64,000 nt of DNA, from assembly GCA_963759875.1 (NCBI GenBank), contig CAVXBB010000015.1, positions 62,001 through 126,000 on the forward strand, written 5' to 3'. Made by a program: the position numbers and the translations under genes. Position 1 is the first letter of the stretch. Every line of letters starts with the position of its first letter. The stretch is from JAFAGX01 sp963759875. Its GTDB lineage: Bacteria; Acidobacteriota; Terriglobia; Terriglobales; Acidobacteriaceae. Of this stretch, positions 27,887 to 36,593 are shown piece by piece. Below the pieces are notes generated by a model, which was given only the letters and a program-made list of their open reading frames with translations, made no database searches and was not told the DNA's origin.

Positions 27887-28456
27887 TCAGAAATGCACCA
27901 CAATCCCCGTAGAGAACCGCAGATTGCTTTGCGAGCTACTGTAGAACCGCGTTTGCAGCGCATCAAACTGGAAGCGCCACGCGATCGCCGGAATCAGACG
28001 ATAGTCAAGTCCTCCGCCCAGCGCATCCCCGAATGATGTGCTGCTGTTGCCGCTCCCCGCCGCGCTTGTGCGAATATGGCTGATGCCGATTAGCGCATGC
28101 ACAAATGGCCGGAACTTGCGCACGCTGAAAGATGCTCGCGGCCCGAAAAGAAAGTTATATTCACTGATATTGGCGTTGGTAGCCGGAGTGGGACAGGTTG
28201 GTATTATCGCGACCGGACACACCACCGCCAGCCCCTGAGATCCGTAAACTCCGCTGATGTCTGCCACTAGTCCGATGAAGGGCAACACCTTGCCTTCGCC
28301 CGATGCGTTCCAGCCATTCAGGCCTGTACCTTGCCCGGGCACCAGGTTAGTGCTTGTATGCGAGTATCCGAAGAAGATGTTGCCGCTCGGAATTTGTGCC
28401 GCGGCAACGCCCGTCCACAAAGCAAACAATAAAAAAACCGATGCAGTCTTGCACAT
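27887..28456 (-). CDS. Outer-membrane beta-barrel protein (OmpA-like porin fold)
   Basis: 189 aa. A signal peptide ends near residue 20 (TGVAAAQ). The rest is an alternating-hydrophobic sequence with many aromatic residues, and it closes with LRFSTGIVVHF, a terminal Phe typical of outer-membrane barrels. The pattern (IFFGYSHTSTN, PFIGLVADISG, FRPFVHALIGISH, GGGLDYRL) suits an 8-stranded barrel. There is a short Cys-containing loop (VVCPVAIIPTCP). It converges with the glycosyltransferase 11 nt away. Function unknown. Confidence 0.75.
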   Translation of the reverse strand: MCKTASVFLLFALWTGVAAAQIPSGNIFFGYSHTSTNLVPGQGTGLNGWNASGEGKVLPFIGLVADISGVYGSQGLAVVCPVAIIPTCPTPATNANISEYNFLFGPRASFSVRKFRPFVHALIGISHIRTSAAGSGNSSTSFGDALGGGLDYRLIPAIAWRFQFDALQTRFYSSSQSNLRFSTGIVVHF

Positions 28457-28548
28457 CGATAACGTTCTCCTCTACTGCGGAATTGTTGTTTGGCTTGGAT
28501 GCAGGGGGATTGAAAGCAGATGCAATGGGTGTGTCTGTCGTGTGCGCT

Positions 28549-29691
28549 CTAGACTTGCTCTCTTGCCTCTCCCAACGTCACGGTCACATCCATCTTCTTT
28601 TTGCCGCGATATATCGTGAGCCGTACCGTATCCCCCGCGCGGTGCTTGTTCATCATCTGCGCCAGGTTCTGCTGGTCTTGGACCTGTTCTCCATCGATGG
28701 CCACAATGAGGTCGCCGCCCAACATAATCGGCTGGTTGCCGAGGAACGCGCGTTCATTCCCTCCATGCAAACCGGCGCGATCCGCGGCACCGCCGGGCAC
28801 GACTTGCACGATCAGCAATCCATAATCGGCAGCCAGCCCCATCTGATCCGCCAAATCTGGGTCAATAGGTATCGTTCTTACGCCCAAAGCCGGCCTGCGT
28901 ACTCGCCCCAATGTGACCAGGTCACTAAGCACCGCCTTGGCTGTGTTGATCGGAATCGCAAATCCTATTCCCGCGCTTTGCCCCACATTAGAAGCAATCA
29001 TGGTATTGATTCCGATCACCTCGCCATGCCAGTTCAGCAGCGGCCCTCCAGAGTTTCCGGGATTAATGGCGGCATCGGTCTGGATTGCCTCGTCAATCGC
29101 CACTCCGTCAGGTTCTTGAACCGAACGAATCGAACTCACAATTCCTCGCGTCAGCGTTCCCGCGAGCCCAAATGGATTTCCAATCGCATAAACTTTCTGT
29201 CCCACTTGCAAATGGGTTGAATCTCCGAGCGTCATCGGCTGCAAATCCGGTGCTTTAATCTGAACCACAGCCAGATCATGCGAGCGGTCTTGACCCACGA
29301 TGGTAGCGCGATATTTTTTGCGATTGTGCAAAGTCACTTCGACCTGCCGGGCGTCCTCAATCACGTGATAGTTCGTAAGAATGTGGCCATCTTTATCGAT
29401 GATGAATCCCGATCCTTGTCCTTCCGCCGGAACTAGCCCATAAAAAAAATCAAAAGTGACCGCGCGTGAAGTGATATTGACCACGGATCCGATATTCCGG
29501 CGATAGACCGTGATGTTGTTCTGCTCTTCGGAATCCAGCGGTTCGCTTCCGCTTGAAGCCTCACTGATCTCGACTTTGTCCGGTCGTCCGATCCAATTGC
29601 TCAACATTGGCTGGCCCGAGCGGAAAGTTGTGAAGTAAAAAAAGGCGCCAGCTAGAAGTACGGCCAGCACGAGGGTTCGAAAAAGCCTCAT
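28549..29691 (-). CDS. htrA: HtrA/DegP-family serine protease
   Basis: 380 aa. There is an N-terminal membrane anchor or uncleaved signal (LVLAVLLAGAFFYFTTF) and a trypsin-like domain with the triad His in LTNYHVIEDA (near 107), Asp in SHDLAVVQIK (near 137) and Ser in AINPGNSGGPLL (near 214). One PDZ domain follows at about 270-370 (GLLIVQVVPGGAADRAGLHG). A single PDZ and a membrane anchor resemble DegS or HhoA-type envelope proteases, which degrade or sense misfolded proteins. It is likely part of the minus-strand run with coaE and folD. Confidence 0.93.
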   Translation of the reverse strand: MRLFRTLVLAVLLAGAFFYFTTFRSGQPMLSNWIGRPDKVEISEASSGSEPLDSEEQNNITVYRRNIGSVVNITSRAVTFDFFYGLVPAEGQGSGFIIDKDGHILTNYHVIEDARQVEVTLHNRKKYRATIVGQDRSHDLAVVQIKAPDLQPMTLGDSTHLQVGQKVYAIGNPFGLAGTLTRGIVSSIRSVQEPDGVAIDEAIQTDAAINPGNSGGPLLNWHGEVIGINTMIASNVGQSAGIGFAIPINTAKAVLSDLVTLGRVRRPALGVRTIPIDPDLADQMGLAADYGLLIVQVVPGGAADRAGLHGGNERAFLGNQPIMLGGDLIVAIDGEQVQDQQNLAQMMNKHRAGDTVRLTIYRGKKKMDVTVTLGEAREQV

Positions 29692-29826
29692 TTGATAAGA
29701 CCTTTATTTGGACATCCGGGAACTCAGATCGATTGTAAACAAATTGCAGGCGTCAAGCAGTGTTGCTCATGGAAGTGTCCGCCAAATTCCAACCCGCCAT
29801 CCTCAGCAGCAGGACGCATCGCCGGT

Positions 29827-29851
29827 GTCATCCTGAGCGAAGCGAAGATCT
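29827..29851. repeat. Dispersed intergenic repeat, copy 4 (short)
   Basis: GTCATCCTGAGCGAAGCGAA directly joined to GATCT. It has no long stem and just touches the 3' end of coaE. Confidence 0.5.
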
Positions 29852-30497
29852 ATGTATTTCCCACAGGACTTGCCGCTCGGCATGCTTCGTCTTGCCTCAG
29901 TCTCTCATACACCTGTTTCACCTTTTCCCGCGTTGCCTCGATCGATCCCGAATTGTCGATCACATAATCGGCGGCCTTGACCTTTTCTTCGTCGGGCAGC
30001 TGCGCCGCCATGCGCCGTGTGACCTCGCGCTCAGCACTCTGAATATCAACTCCCGTTTTCGCAGCCCAACGGCGCGCCCGCTGCTCTGAGCGGCACGTCA
30101 CTACTATCAACCTGTCAAATCGGTTCTGGCTACCGGCTTCCAGAATCAGGGCCGCTTCGACGATTGCAATCGCGTGCCGATCCCGAACCGCAATTTCTTC
30201 GATCCATCGGTTTTCCCGACTCATCACGGCCGGGTGCACAATCTTGTTCAGTTCTTCAATTCGTGGCGGCTGACCGAAAGCCATCTCCGCCAGCCGCGTT
30301 CGATTCACCGTCTTGTCGGCATTCAGAATGCCGACGCCGAAGCGCCGCACTACTTCCGCGTAAACCGTTTCACCCGGTTGCATCAGTTCATGTGCGACGA
30401 CATCTGACTGAATCAGCTGCGCCCCAAGCGCGACGAACATCTCCCCCACCACAGATTTTCCGCTCGACATCCCGCCTGTCAGCCCGACCTTCAGCAA
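29850..30497 (-). CDS. coaE: Dephospho-CoA kinase
   Basis: A 215-aa P-loop kinase for the last step of CoA synthesis. Walker A GLTGGMSSGKSVV is at residues 5-17. The substrate-binding block IQSDVVAHELMQPG follows, and the family signature VDIQSAEREVTRRMAAQL and 'ADYVIDNSGS' lie near the C-terminus. Length is typical. The type III pantothenate kinase coaX for the same pathway is at 60785-61690, far away. Confidence 0.94.
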   Translation of the reverse strand: MLKVGLTGGMSSGKSVVGEMFVALGAQLIQSDVVAHELMQPGETVYAEVVRRFGVGILNADKTVNRTRLAEMAFGQPPRIEELNKIVHPAVMSRENRWIEEIAVRDRHAIAIVEAALILEAGSQNRFDRLIVVTCRSEQRARRWAAKTGVDIQSAEREVTRRMAAQLPDEEKVKAADYVIDNSGSIEATREKVKQVYERLRQDEACRAASPVGNT

Positions 30498-30650
30498 GAG
30501 CCTCTATGTCCTCTGTTCTTTATAGCGTTGTTATCCCGAGCCGCCTTCCTTTGGCGGGCAGGCATCTGTGCGCGCCGTGCGCATGCCTCGCGTTCTTGCG
30601 AGGCACTAAATCGCACGTTGGCCGCGCTTCCAAATGGAACTGATACAGCG
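30498..30650. other. Intergenic region with inverted repeat
   Basis: GCCTCGC-N6-GCGAGGC (near 30587-30606) is a 7-bp inverted repeat, preceded by GTTATCCCGAG (from 30529), which resembles the edge of the dispersed repeats. It is probably a decayed or variant copy. Confidence 0.35.
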
Positions 30651-31589
30651 CTAAAGTACTCCCTGGTAAGCCGGCAATCCCCGTCTCATCCTGGTCGCGC
30701 GAACTGTGTTCGCCATCAACATTGCTATCGTCAAAGGCCCCACACCTCCGGGCACCGGCGTGATCGCGCCAGCCACTTCCACCACTTCAGGATGCACATC
30801 TCCCACCAGCACTGATCCTTTGGCCCGGAACGTGTCTTCGCGTTTCACATTTCCTGCGAAGAAGCGCTCAAACTCCGCGCGATCCGTAATCGTATTCATG
30901 CCCACATCAATGACCGTTGCTCCCGGTTTCACGAATTCGCGAGTAATCATGCCGGCGCGTCCAATTGCTGCGACAAGAATGTCCGCCCGCCTACATACAC
31001 CAGGTAGGTCTCGGGTTTTGGAGTGACAAATCGTTACCGTCGCGTTGCCATTGATCAGCAGCATGGCCGTGGGCTTACCAACTATGTCGCTACGTCCGAC
31101 CACTACAGCTTCCTGCCCCGCAATCGGAATTTTGCTGCGCTGAAGAATTTCTATAATTCCCGCTGGCGTGCAGGGCACCAGTCCCGGACGTTGCGTCGAA
31201 AGAAATCCCACGTTCATGGGATGAAAACCATCCACATCCTTCGCCGGATCGACCGCCATCAAGACTTTCTTCGCGTCCACCTGTTTCGGCAACGGAAGCT
31301 GCACCAGGATGCCGTCGATTTCATCCCGCCGATTCAGATCGGCGATCAGCTCCAGCAGTTCGCCAGTTGAAATCGTTTCCGCCGGCGTGTGTTTCTCGCC
31401 ATAAATTCCAACTTCTTCGCTCGCCTTTACTTTGCCGCGCACATAAACTTGCGAAGCGGGATTGTGTCCCACCAGCACCACCGCGAGCCCCGGGCGCATT
31501 CCCGCTGCGGCCATACTCTTAACTTCCGCCGCGACTTCCGCGCGAATCTCGCTCGCGATCTTCGTCCCGTCCAATATTCTTGCCGCCAT
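30651..31589 (-). CDS. folD: Bifunctional methylenetetrahydrofolate dehydrogenase/cyclohydrolase FolD
   Basis: 312 aa, slightly longer than the usual ~285-300. It oxidises 5,10-methylene-THF with NADP and hydrolyses the methenyl product. Key blocks are the catalytic Lys region VYVRGKVKASEEVGI, the substrate motif LVQLPLPKQVD, PCTPAGIIEIL, the nucleotide-binding VVVGRSDIVGKPTAMLL, and PVPGGVGPLTIAML near the C-terminus. It lies 44 nt downstream of the DUF374 acyltransferase and is probably co-transcribed with it. Confidence 0.95.
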   Translation of the reverse strand: MAARILDGTKIASEIRAEVAAEVKSMAAAGMRPGLAVVLVGHNPASQVYVRGKVKASEEVGIYGEKHTPAETISTGELLELIADLNRRDEIDGILVQLPLPKQVDAKKVLMAVDPAKDVDGFHPMNVGFLSTQRPGLVPCTPAGIIEILQRSKIPIAGQEAVVVGRSDIVGKPTAMLLINGNATVTICHSKTRDLPGVCRRADILVAAIGRAGMITREFVKPGATVIDVGMNTITDRAEFERFFAGNVKREDTFRAKGSVLVGDVHPEVVEVAGAITPVPGGVGPLTIAMLMANTVRATRMRRGLPAYQGVL

Positions 31590-31633
31590 CAGCCCTCGTC
31601 AGTGATCACCAAAAAATTGTACATGACACTCTC

Positions 31634-32380
31634 TCACTTCCTCCCACTGAAGAACGGAAACTCGCTGCTTCCCGCCTTTCGCACGTTCGCTTTTGCGAAC
31701 TCCTCGCAACGGTCCAGTGACGCTTGCAACTCCCGTAATGCCTGTTCCCGTTCTGCTTCATCGGCGTCGCCCGGGACTGAGATTGTGCGGCCCACGCGCA
31801 TCAGTGCACGCGAGAATGGCTTGGGAATCATCAGCCGGTCCCACGTGTTCAAAACCCAGACATCGGTCAGCGCGATGTGAAACATCGCCATAGGTGTACC
31901 CGTAGCTCGCGCCAGCAGCGCTGGTCCCGGCTTAACCACGTGTCTTGGACCGCGCGGCCCATCTAGCGTGAACGCCGCTATCCAACCTTCTTCGAGCGCC
32001 TGTCGCATTCCGAGCAGTGCACGCACCGCAAACCGGCTGCTCGACCCGCGTACCTTCACAAACCCGAACTTCTGCATGACTCGCCCGGTGTACTCGCCGT
32101 CAAAACTGTCACTGCTCATCACGCGAATATTCAAATCCCGCCATAAGTACATCGCCGGAATCATGCAGTCGTGCCAAAAGGAATACACAAACGGATGCGC
32201 TTCGAGGCTGCCAGGCGAGCCTTCTTCCCACGAAATCGCAAAACGGATCGTCGGCCCAATGGCGCGGATCGCCAGGTATCCCGCCCACGTGATCAGCCAT
32301 AGCTGACAACGCTGCCACCTGGTGAAGCGCCCAGTGGCTGCTGTGGCCTGGTCCGGAATTGGAGACGTCGCCGTGCTCAC
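31634..32380 (-). CDS. DUF374 lysophospholipid/LPS acyltransferase-like protein
   Basis: About 248 aa from GTG 32380; an upstream in-frame start at 32428 would overlap the divergent FNT gene more. There is an N-terminal hydrophobic segment (WLITWAGYLAIRAIG), then the HX4D-like block SFWHDCMIPA, VMSSDSFDGEY, and the family core AAFTLDGPRGPRHVVKPG. DUF374 proteins are relatives of LpxL-type and PlsC acyltransferases and act at the inner membrane on lipid A or lipids. The exact acceptor is unknown. It leads the run toward folD and coaE. Confidence 0.8.
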   Translation of the reverse strand: MSTATSPIPDQATAATGRFTRWQRCQLWLITWAGYLAIRAIGPTIRFAISWEEGSPGSLEAHPFVYSFWHDCMIPAMYLWRDLNIRVMSSDSFDGEYTGRVMQKFGFVKVRGSSSRFAVRALLGMRQALEEGWIAAFTLDGPRGPRHVVKPGPALLARATGTPMAMFHIALTDVWVLNTWDRLMIPKPFSRALMRVGRTISVPGDADEAEREQALRELQASLDRCEEFAKANVRKAGSSEFPFFSGRK

Positions 32381-32460
32381 TGGCGTATTGTAACGTCCGC
32401 AACTGCCGCTATATGCGCTCAGCATCAAACCTGAACTGCACTTCTGGAATCCAAGCTCGA

Positions 32461-33243
32461 ATGCCCGGTCGTGAGGAAGCCACTCCCGAAACTCGACGTC
32501 TCACTGCGCAGGAGATCTTTCGCGCCGCCGTCGACAACGCGCGCGAAGAAATCAAGCGTTCGCCACGCACTCTGGCTTTTTCCGGGATCGCTGGAGGCAT
32601 GACACTCGGCTTGACTGCCCTCTCTGTTGCTGCGGTTCACACCTTAATCGGCCATGGCGGCTGGCAGGATCTTGTTGCCTACGTTATTTATCCAGTCGGG
32701 TTCATCGCGGTCATCATCGGACGAGAACAACTATTCACCGAGAACACGCTTTACCCCGTCGTGCTCATCCTTGATGAGCGCCGTTATGTTTTCGAGACTC
32801 TGCGCCTGTGGGGCACGGTATTCACGTCAAACGTGTTTGGAGCATTTTTTTCTTTGCTCGCTATTAAGACGACCGCGTTGACTCCCCGTTTCGGAGGCGA
32901 ACTCGTCAATTTAGGCGTGAACGCCTCGAGTGGAACCTTCGGCCATTTCTTTTGGAGCGGAATTTTTGGCGGATGGCTTATTGCATTAGTCGCATGGATG
33001 GTCACCGCCAGCCACTGGACCATCGGTCAACTTGTGATGATCTGGCTGCTGACATTCGTGGTTGGTATTGGTCATTTCGCGCACTGTATCGTCACTAGCG
33101 GGGAGATCCTTTGTGCCGTTGTCGGCGGCGCGGTTCCCATCCACACTTATTTTCATTGGCTGCTTCCCGTGACCATAGGCAATATCGTAGGCGGCGTAGT
33201 GATCGTCAGCCTGCTCAACTACGGCCAAATCAGAGAAGCCTGA
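32461..33243 (+). CDS. Formate/nitrite transporter (FNT) family channel
   Basis: About 260 aa from ATG 32461, with upstream in-frame ATGs at 32413 and 32359 as alternatives; none has a clear ribosome site. After a hydrophilic start with TAQEIFRAAVDNAREEIKRS come six hydrophobic segments in the aquaporin-like FNT arrangement (FSGIAGGMTLGLTALSV, YPVGFIAVIIGREQLF, FGHFFWSGIFGGWLIALVAW, and HWLLPVTIGNIVGGVVIVS). FNT channels pass formate, nitrite, hydrosulfide or small acids. The substrate is not assignable from context. Confidence 0.82.
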   Translation: MPGREEATPETRRLTAQEIFRAAVDNAREEIKRSPRTLAFSGIAGGMTLGLTALSVAAVHTLIGHGGWQDLVAYVIYPVGFIAVIIGREQLFTENTLYPVVLILDERRYVFETLRLWGTVFTSNVFGAFFSLLAIKTTALTPRFGGELVNLGVNASSGTFGHFFWSGIFGGWLIALVAWMVTASHWTIGQLVMIWLLTFVVGIGHFAHCIVTSGEILCAVVGGAVPIHTYFHWLLPVTIGNIVGGVVIVSLLNYGQIREA

Positions 33244-33307
33244 AATCAGAAAAACTCGCTGCAGTTCACAAGCAGCAGTGATGCCCCCCAGAGGCGGTCG
33301 ACGTGAA

Positions 33308-33481
33308 TTAGCCAGAGACGTTCTTGCCGTTTAAATTTTCTCTGACGTTGGTTTTAATGGCGTCTTGCTCCGCGTGGAGGAGCTTTATCACATCCTCGAT
33401 CAGGTGGGAGACGTTGCCGCGATCAGGTTCGTTGGCGATCCTGGCACTCAACTCAACAACGGTGCCATGGTGATTGTTCAT
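33308..33481 (-). CDS. Small hypothetical protein
   Basis: 57 aa from ATG 33481; the frame stays open upstream to 33538. The sequence VVELSARIANEPDRGNVSHL, continuing IEDVIKLLHAEQD, has the helical pattern of short acidobacterial proteins with a repeated leucine periodicity. No known domain is recognised. It is followed on the same strand by nothing recognisable and preceded by the cytochrome c gene 83 nt away. It is kept as a gene because codon use and amphipathic pattern look real. Confidence 0.5.
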   Translation of the reverse strand: MNNHHGTVVELSARIANEPDRGNVSHLIEDVIKLLHAEQDAIKTNVRENLNGKNVSG

Positions 33482-33563
33482 GAACGCGACATCAGTACCG
33501 CTACTGGATAGCAGGCTTTTGTATGTGCGGTAGCGCACATTTAGATCGGTTCACTGCCGGGGA

Positions 33564-33944
33564 TCACAACGTATGCAGGTACGCCAGCAGATCGTTGATC
33601 TGTTCTTGCGTTAGCTCCTGCCCAAAACCCGGCATCTTGTTTCGACCCATCTTGATCACATCCGTCACCCGCTCATCGTTGGCAGGCATGCCGCTCATCG
33701 GCAGATACTGCTTCTTAAAAATATGCTTCATGCTCGGCCCCTGACGTCCACGCGAGGAGTACGGAGCATGGCAGCGGTCGCAAAAGTTGTCGTAAATCTT
33801 TCGTCCCGCGGCTTGCTGCGGATTCAGCCCAAGCTCGACATCGCTTTTGCGCCTCTCGATATCACAACCCGAGAGCCACAGGACGAGAATTGCTGAAATC
33901 AGAACGTAAAAAAGAGATCTTTGATGGATGATTTCAGATTGCAG
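33564..33944 (-). CDS. Cytochrome c lipoprotein, probable CTG start
   Basis: 126 aa. The heme motif is CDRCH and a distal Met ligand is likely in NKMPGFGQELT; helices around QEQINDLLAYLHTL match class I cytochromes. The N-terminus SLFYVLISAILVLWLSGC is a lipoprotein signal with an LSGC lipobox, so the protein should be membrane-tethered in the periplasm. Between the upstream in-frame stop and the lipobox there is no ATG, GTG or TTG. The best start is CTG 33944, seven bases after a perfect GGAGG (33952-33956). A rare non-canonical start is therefore inferred. It probably serves as an electron carrier. Confidence 0.8.
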   Translation of the reverse strand: MQSEIIHQRSLFYVLISAILVLWLSGCDIERRKSDVELGLNPQQAAGRKIYDNFCDRCHAPYSSRGRQGPSMKHIFKKQYLPMSGMPANDERVTDVIKMGRNKMPGFGQELTQEQINDLLAYLHTL

Positions 33945-34045
33945 TTTAAAACCTCCGCTTCGTGCTCCGTTGGGTCATTGAGCGGGGAACATCTCGAAGT
34001 ACAATAATAGAACAACGAGAAACGCCGGCCTCGCCGGCTACATTC

Positions 34046-34495
34046 ATGGCCGCTTCTGGCAAACGCGTCCGGATCAAGCGAGTGTACGACGAACCCGCGC
34101 CTTCTGATGGAACGCGCGTTCTGGTTGACCGCCTGTGGCCGCGTGGGCTAAGCAAAGATCGCGCTGCCCTCGACAGTTGGTTGCGTGATCTCGCGCCTTC
34201 TGACGAGTTGCGCAAGTGGTATCACTCGCATCCCGAGCAATGGCTCGAATTCCGCAAAACATACTTGCGTGAGCTTTCCACTCCCGAAGCCGCCCTTGCC
34301 CTTGATCAGCTTTATGTCCTGGCCCATAGTCCCAAACCGCTTACCTTATTGTTTGCGTCGAAGAACGAAGATCGCAACAATGCCGTTGTGTTGCAGGAGT
34401 TGCTGAGCGGAATCCGCAAACCTCCGACTGGTACCGGGCCCGCTGGGGCTCGCGCTGCTCGCCAGCGCCAAGCCAAGCGACTGCCTCGCCGCTGA
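34046..34495 (+). CDS. DUF488 family protein
   Basis: 149 aa from ATG 34046; the frame is open upstream to 33962 but that part looks non-coding. Conserved DUF488 blocks are RIKRVYDEPAPSDGTRVLVD, RLWPRGLSKDRA, WLRDLAPSDELRKWYHS and LTLLFASKNEDRNNA. The family has no established function; it is common next to stress and metal genes elsewhere, which is not evident here. A short GCCGGC inverted repeat precedes the start. The last 25 residues are basic and probably disordered. Confidence 0.8.
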   Translation: MAASGKRVRIKRVYDEPAPSDGTRVLVDRLWPRGLSKDRAALDSWLRDLAPSDELRKWYHSHPEQWLEFRKTYLRELSTPEAALALDQLYVLAHSPKPLTLLFASKNEDRNNAVVLQELLSGIRKPPTGTGPAGARAARQRQAKRLPRR

Positions 34496-34550
34496 ATTAC
34501 AAAGCACCACAAAGCGGAACCGGTTCAAGCTGTTCTTGGAATGCCTAAAG

Positions 34551-35195
34551 CTATCCCTGGAGCAGCCGTACCGTTTCAGCCACGTCGTGTTCCTGAAACA
34601 GCCGAATCCCCGCAATCCCACTAGCGCCGGCCTCCATACACAAATGAGCGTTGTCGCGGTTAACGCCCCCCAGCGCGAGCACGGGGATATTCTGACGACA
34701 AGCCTCGCGTAAAGCGGTCAGCCCGGCTACCTGACCCCGCGGTGCGTCTTTCTTTTCGAAAATCGGAGCGAAAACGACAAAGTCAGCACCGCCGGACGCG
34801 GCACGCGCAACGTCGAATGCCGTGTGGCAAGAAATTGCAACTATCGGCTGCCTGTCCACGGACGCGAGTTCCCACACAGCACGCACCTCTCCCGGCGAAA
34901 TGTCCTCGGAGCGCAAGTGAACTCCATCCGCCCCGCATGCAATCGCCAGGTCGGTTCGTGAGTTGATGAGCAATCTAGTTTTCGATGCGGCTACCGTCGC
35001 CGATTTCTCACGGATGATCCTTGTCGCGGCTTCCACCAATTGCTGAATTTCGCGGGTCGATAGGTCCTTCTCGCGCAGTTGAACGTAATCAACTCTACAG
35101 GCGACAGCTTCTGCGATCTTGATCAGCAGAGCGCGCCTTCGCGCCGTCTCGTCCCCGGTAAATTGGGTACGATCCGTAATGTAGTAGAGAAGCAA
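34551..35195 (-). CDS. thiE: Thiamine-phosphate synthase
   Basis: A 214-aa TIM-barrel enzyme joining HMP-PP and THZ-P to form thiamine phosphate. Recognisable positions are YYITDRTQF, VDYVQLREKDLSTREI (QxREK substrate block), LLINSRTDLAIACGADGVHL, the FAPIF segment and LALGGVNRDNAHLCMEAGASG for phosphate binding. No other thiamine gene is nearby and there is no room for a TPP riboswitch in the 29 nt before the next gene. It begins 29 nt from the LOG gene's stop, so it is probably expressed from that upstream unit. Confidence 0.92.
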   Translation of the reverse strand: MLLYYITDRTQFTGDETARRRALLIKIAEAVACRVDYVQLREKDLSTREIQQLVEAATRIIREKSATVAASKTRLLINSRTDLAIACGADGVHLRSEDISPGEVRAVWELASVDRQPIVAISCHTAFDVARAASGGADFVVFAPIFEKKDAPRGQVAGLTALREACRQNIPVLALGGVNRDNAHLCMEAGASGIAGIRLFQEHDVAETVRLLQG

Positions 35196-35224
35196 TTATG
35201 AAGTGGGCGCCAGCACGGACGCTG

Positions 35225-36100
35225 CTACGGATTTGTCTTGGCGATTTCCGGCATCGCTTCCGCCTTATGTCTCGGCTCTGGTTGCAAGTGATACTTTGTC
35301 AGTCCTTCGCGCAGAAATTCAAAGCCCTCTTCCGGTGAGTTCACGATCCGGAAAAGCTCCAAGTCCTGCTGCGAAATGGTTCCCGCATCAATCATGGTTT
35401 GAAAATTGATCATGCGGTTCCAGTATTCGCTTCCATAAATTACCACCAGGATTTTCTTTGCCAGCTTCTCCGTCTGTGCCAGGGTAAGGATCTCAAAAAG
35501 TTCGTCCAAAGTGCCGAATCCGCCGGGGAAAATAACCAATGCCTTGGCCAGGTACGCGAACCAGAATTTACGCATGAAAAAATAATGGAACTCGAAATTC
35601 AGCGACGGCGTCACGTACGGGTTTGGAACCTGCTCGAACGGCAGATGAATGTTCAGCCCGATCGTTTTGGCGCCGGCTTCCTTCGCGCCCAGGTTTGCGG
35701 CTTCCATAATGCCGGGGCCTCCGCCAGTGGTCACTACAAACCGCCGGCGCCGCGCGGGAATCTGAACTGACCACTCGCTCAAAAGAAACGCCAGGCGCCG
35801 GGCTTCTTCGTAATAGCGCGCCATGTCGACTGCAGCTAACGCACGCTTTCTGGGGACCTCCTGCTGGTCACCAAGTGTTTGGAGATCTGACAACGCCGCT
35901 AGATTGTCTTCACTCATACGGCGGCTGTGGAACCGCGCCGACCCGAAGAACACTACTGTGTCCTGAATTTGCTCGCGCCGAAACCGAGCCAGCGGTTCAA
36001 TGTACTCGGATAGAATCCGCAGAACCCGGCCATCCGGCGAATTTATGAATTGTTCATTCTCGTACGCCAGCTGCGCGCGCTTGCCTTGACCGTCATTCAT
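35225..36100 (-). CDS. LOG-family (TIGR00730) Rossmann-fold protein
   Basis: About 291 aa from ATG 36100. It contains the nucleotide-binding TTGGGPGIMEAANLGA and the LOG signature PGGFGTLDELFEILTLAQT. The family includes cytokinin-activating phosphoribohydrolases, which cleave ribose-5-phosphate from modified or unmodified AMP; the long N-terminus and central insert here suggest a bacterial AMP/nucleotide nucleosidase-like branch. It sits 30 nt after a small membrane protein and just before thiE, probably one operon. The precise substrate is unknown. Confidence 0.85.
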   Translation of the reverse strand: MNDGQGKRAQLAYENEQFINSPDGRVLRILSEYIEPLARFRREQIQDTVVFFGSARFHSRRMSEDNLAALSDLQTLGDQQEVPRKRALAAVDMARYYEEARRLAFLLSEWSVQIPARRRRFVVTTGGGPGIMEAANLGAKEAGAKTIGLNIHLPFEQVPNPYVTPSLNFEFHYFFMRKFWFAYLAKALVIFPGGFGTLDELFEILTLAQTEKLAKKILVVIYGSEYWNRMINFQTMIDAGTISQQDLELFRIVNSPEEGFEFLREGLTKYHLQPEPRHKAEAMPEIAKTNP

Positions 36101-36129
36101 GAAAATGGTTGTCCTCGATTGCTCGGCAA

Positions 36130-36513
36130 CTATCCCGACTTTCCCTCGTGGTAGTGAATAGCTTCCCAAAATCCAATCCATACATCGAGCAGCCCCAAGC
36201 CGCTGCACAAACCGCGAACGAAGCCACGTGTAACCAAATTGCGCAATCCCGGATACATCAGCAGAAGCCGATTATCGGTCCACTCCGGTCTCCAGGGAAG
36301 AATCACCAGCAGAACGCCCACCACCGCACACACGAACACGAATAACAAAACTGTCACGCGATGCAGCCACAGATCAAATCCCGAGTAAGCAGATTCCTGG
36401 CCTTCCGAGGTCGATTGCAACAAGGCTGCGGGCGATGAGGCTCCATTCGGCAAAGGCGTGCCGGTTCCGAGTCTACCTGAAGTTCTATCCTGGGAATCCG
36501 TCACCGCGTGCAC
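36130..36513 (-). CDS. Small membrane protein of unknown function
   Basis: 127 aa. The N-terminal 45 residues are polar and probably disordered. One strong membrane span follows, VTVLLFVFVCAVVGVLLVIL, and then a conserved-looking tail: LPWRPEWTDNRLLLMYPGLR, RGFVRGLCSGLGLLDVWIGF and WEAIHYHE. The tail has a second weakly hydrophobic stretch that may re-enter the membrane. I know of no function. Spacing of 30 nt to the LOG gene suggests co-expression. Confidence 0.65.
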   Translation of the reverse strand: MHAVTDSQDRTSGRLGTGTPLPNGASSPAALLQSTSEGQESAYSGFDLWLHRVTVLLFVFVCAVVGVLLVILPWRPEWTDNRLLLMYPGLRNLVTRGFVRGLCSGLGLLDVWIGFWEAIHYHEGKSG

Positions 36514-36593
36514 CCCGCGGAGGCCTGCGGTGCATAGATGACACGCTTAAGGACTCTGTCGCAAGAGCTGAAACCACTTCCCATCCACACATT

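Noticed and set aside
35196..35224. TPP riboswitch upstream of thiE
   Set aside because: Only 29 nt separate thiE from the previous gene and no THI-box sequence is present there.
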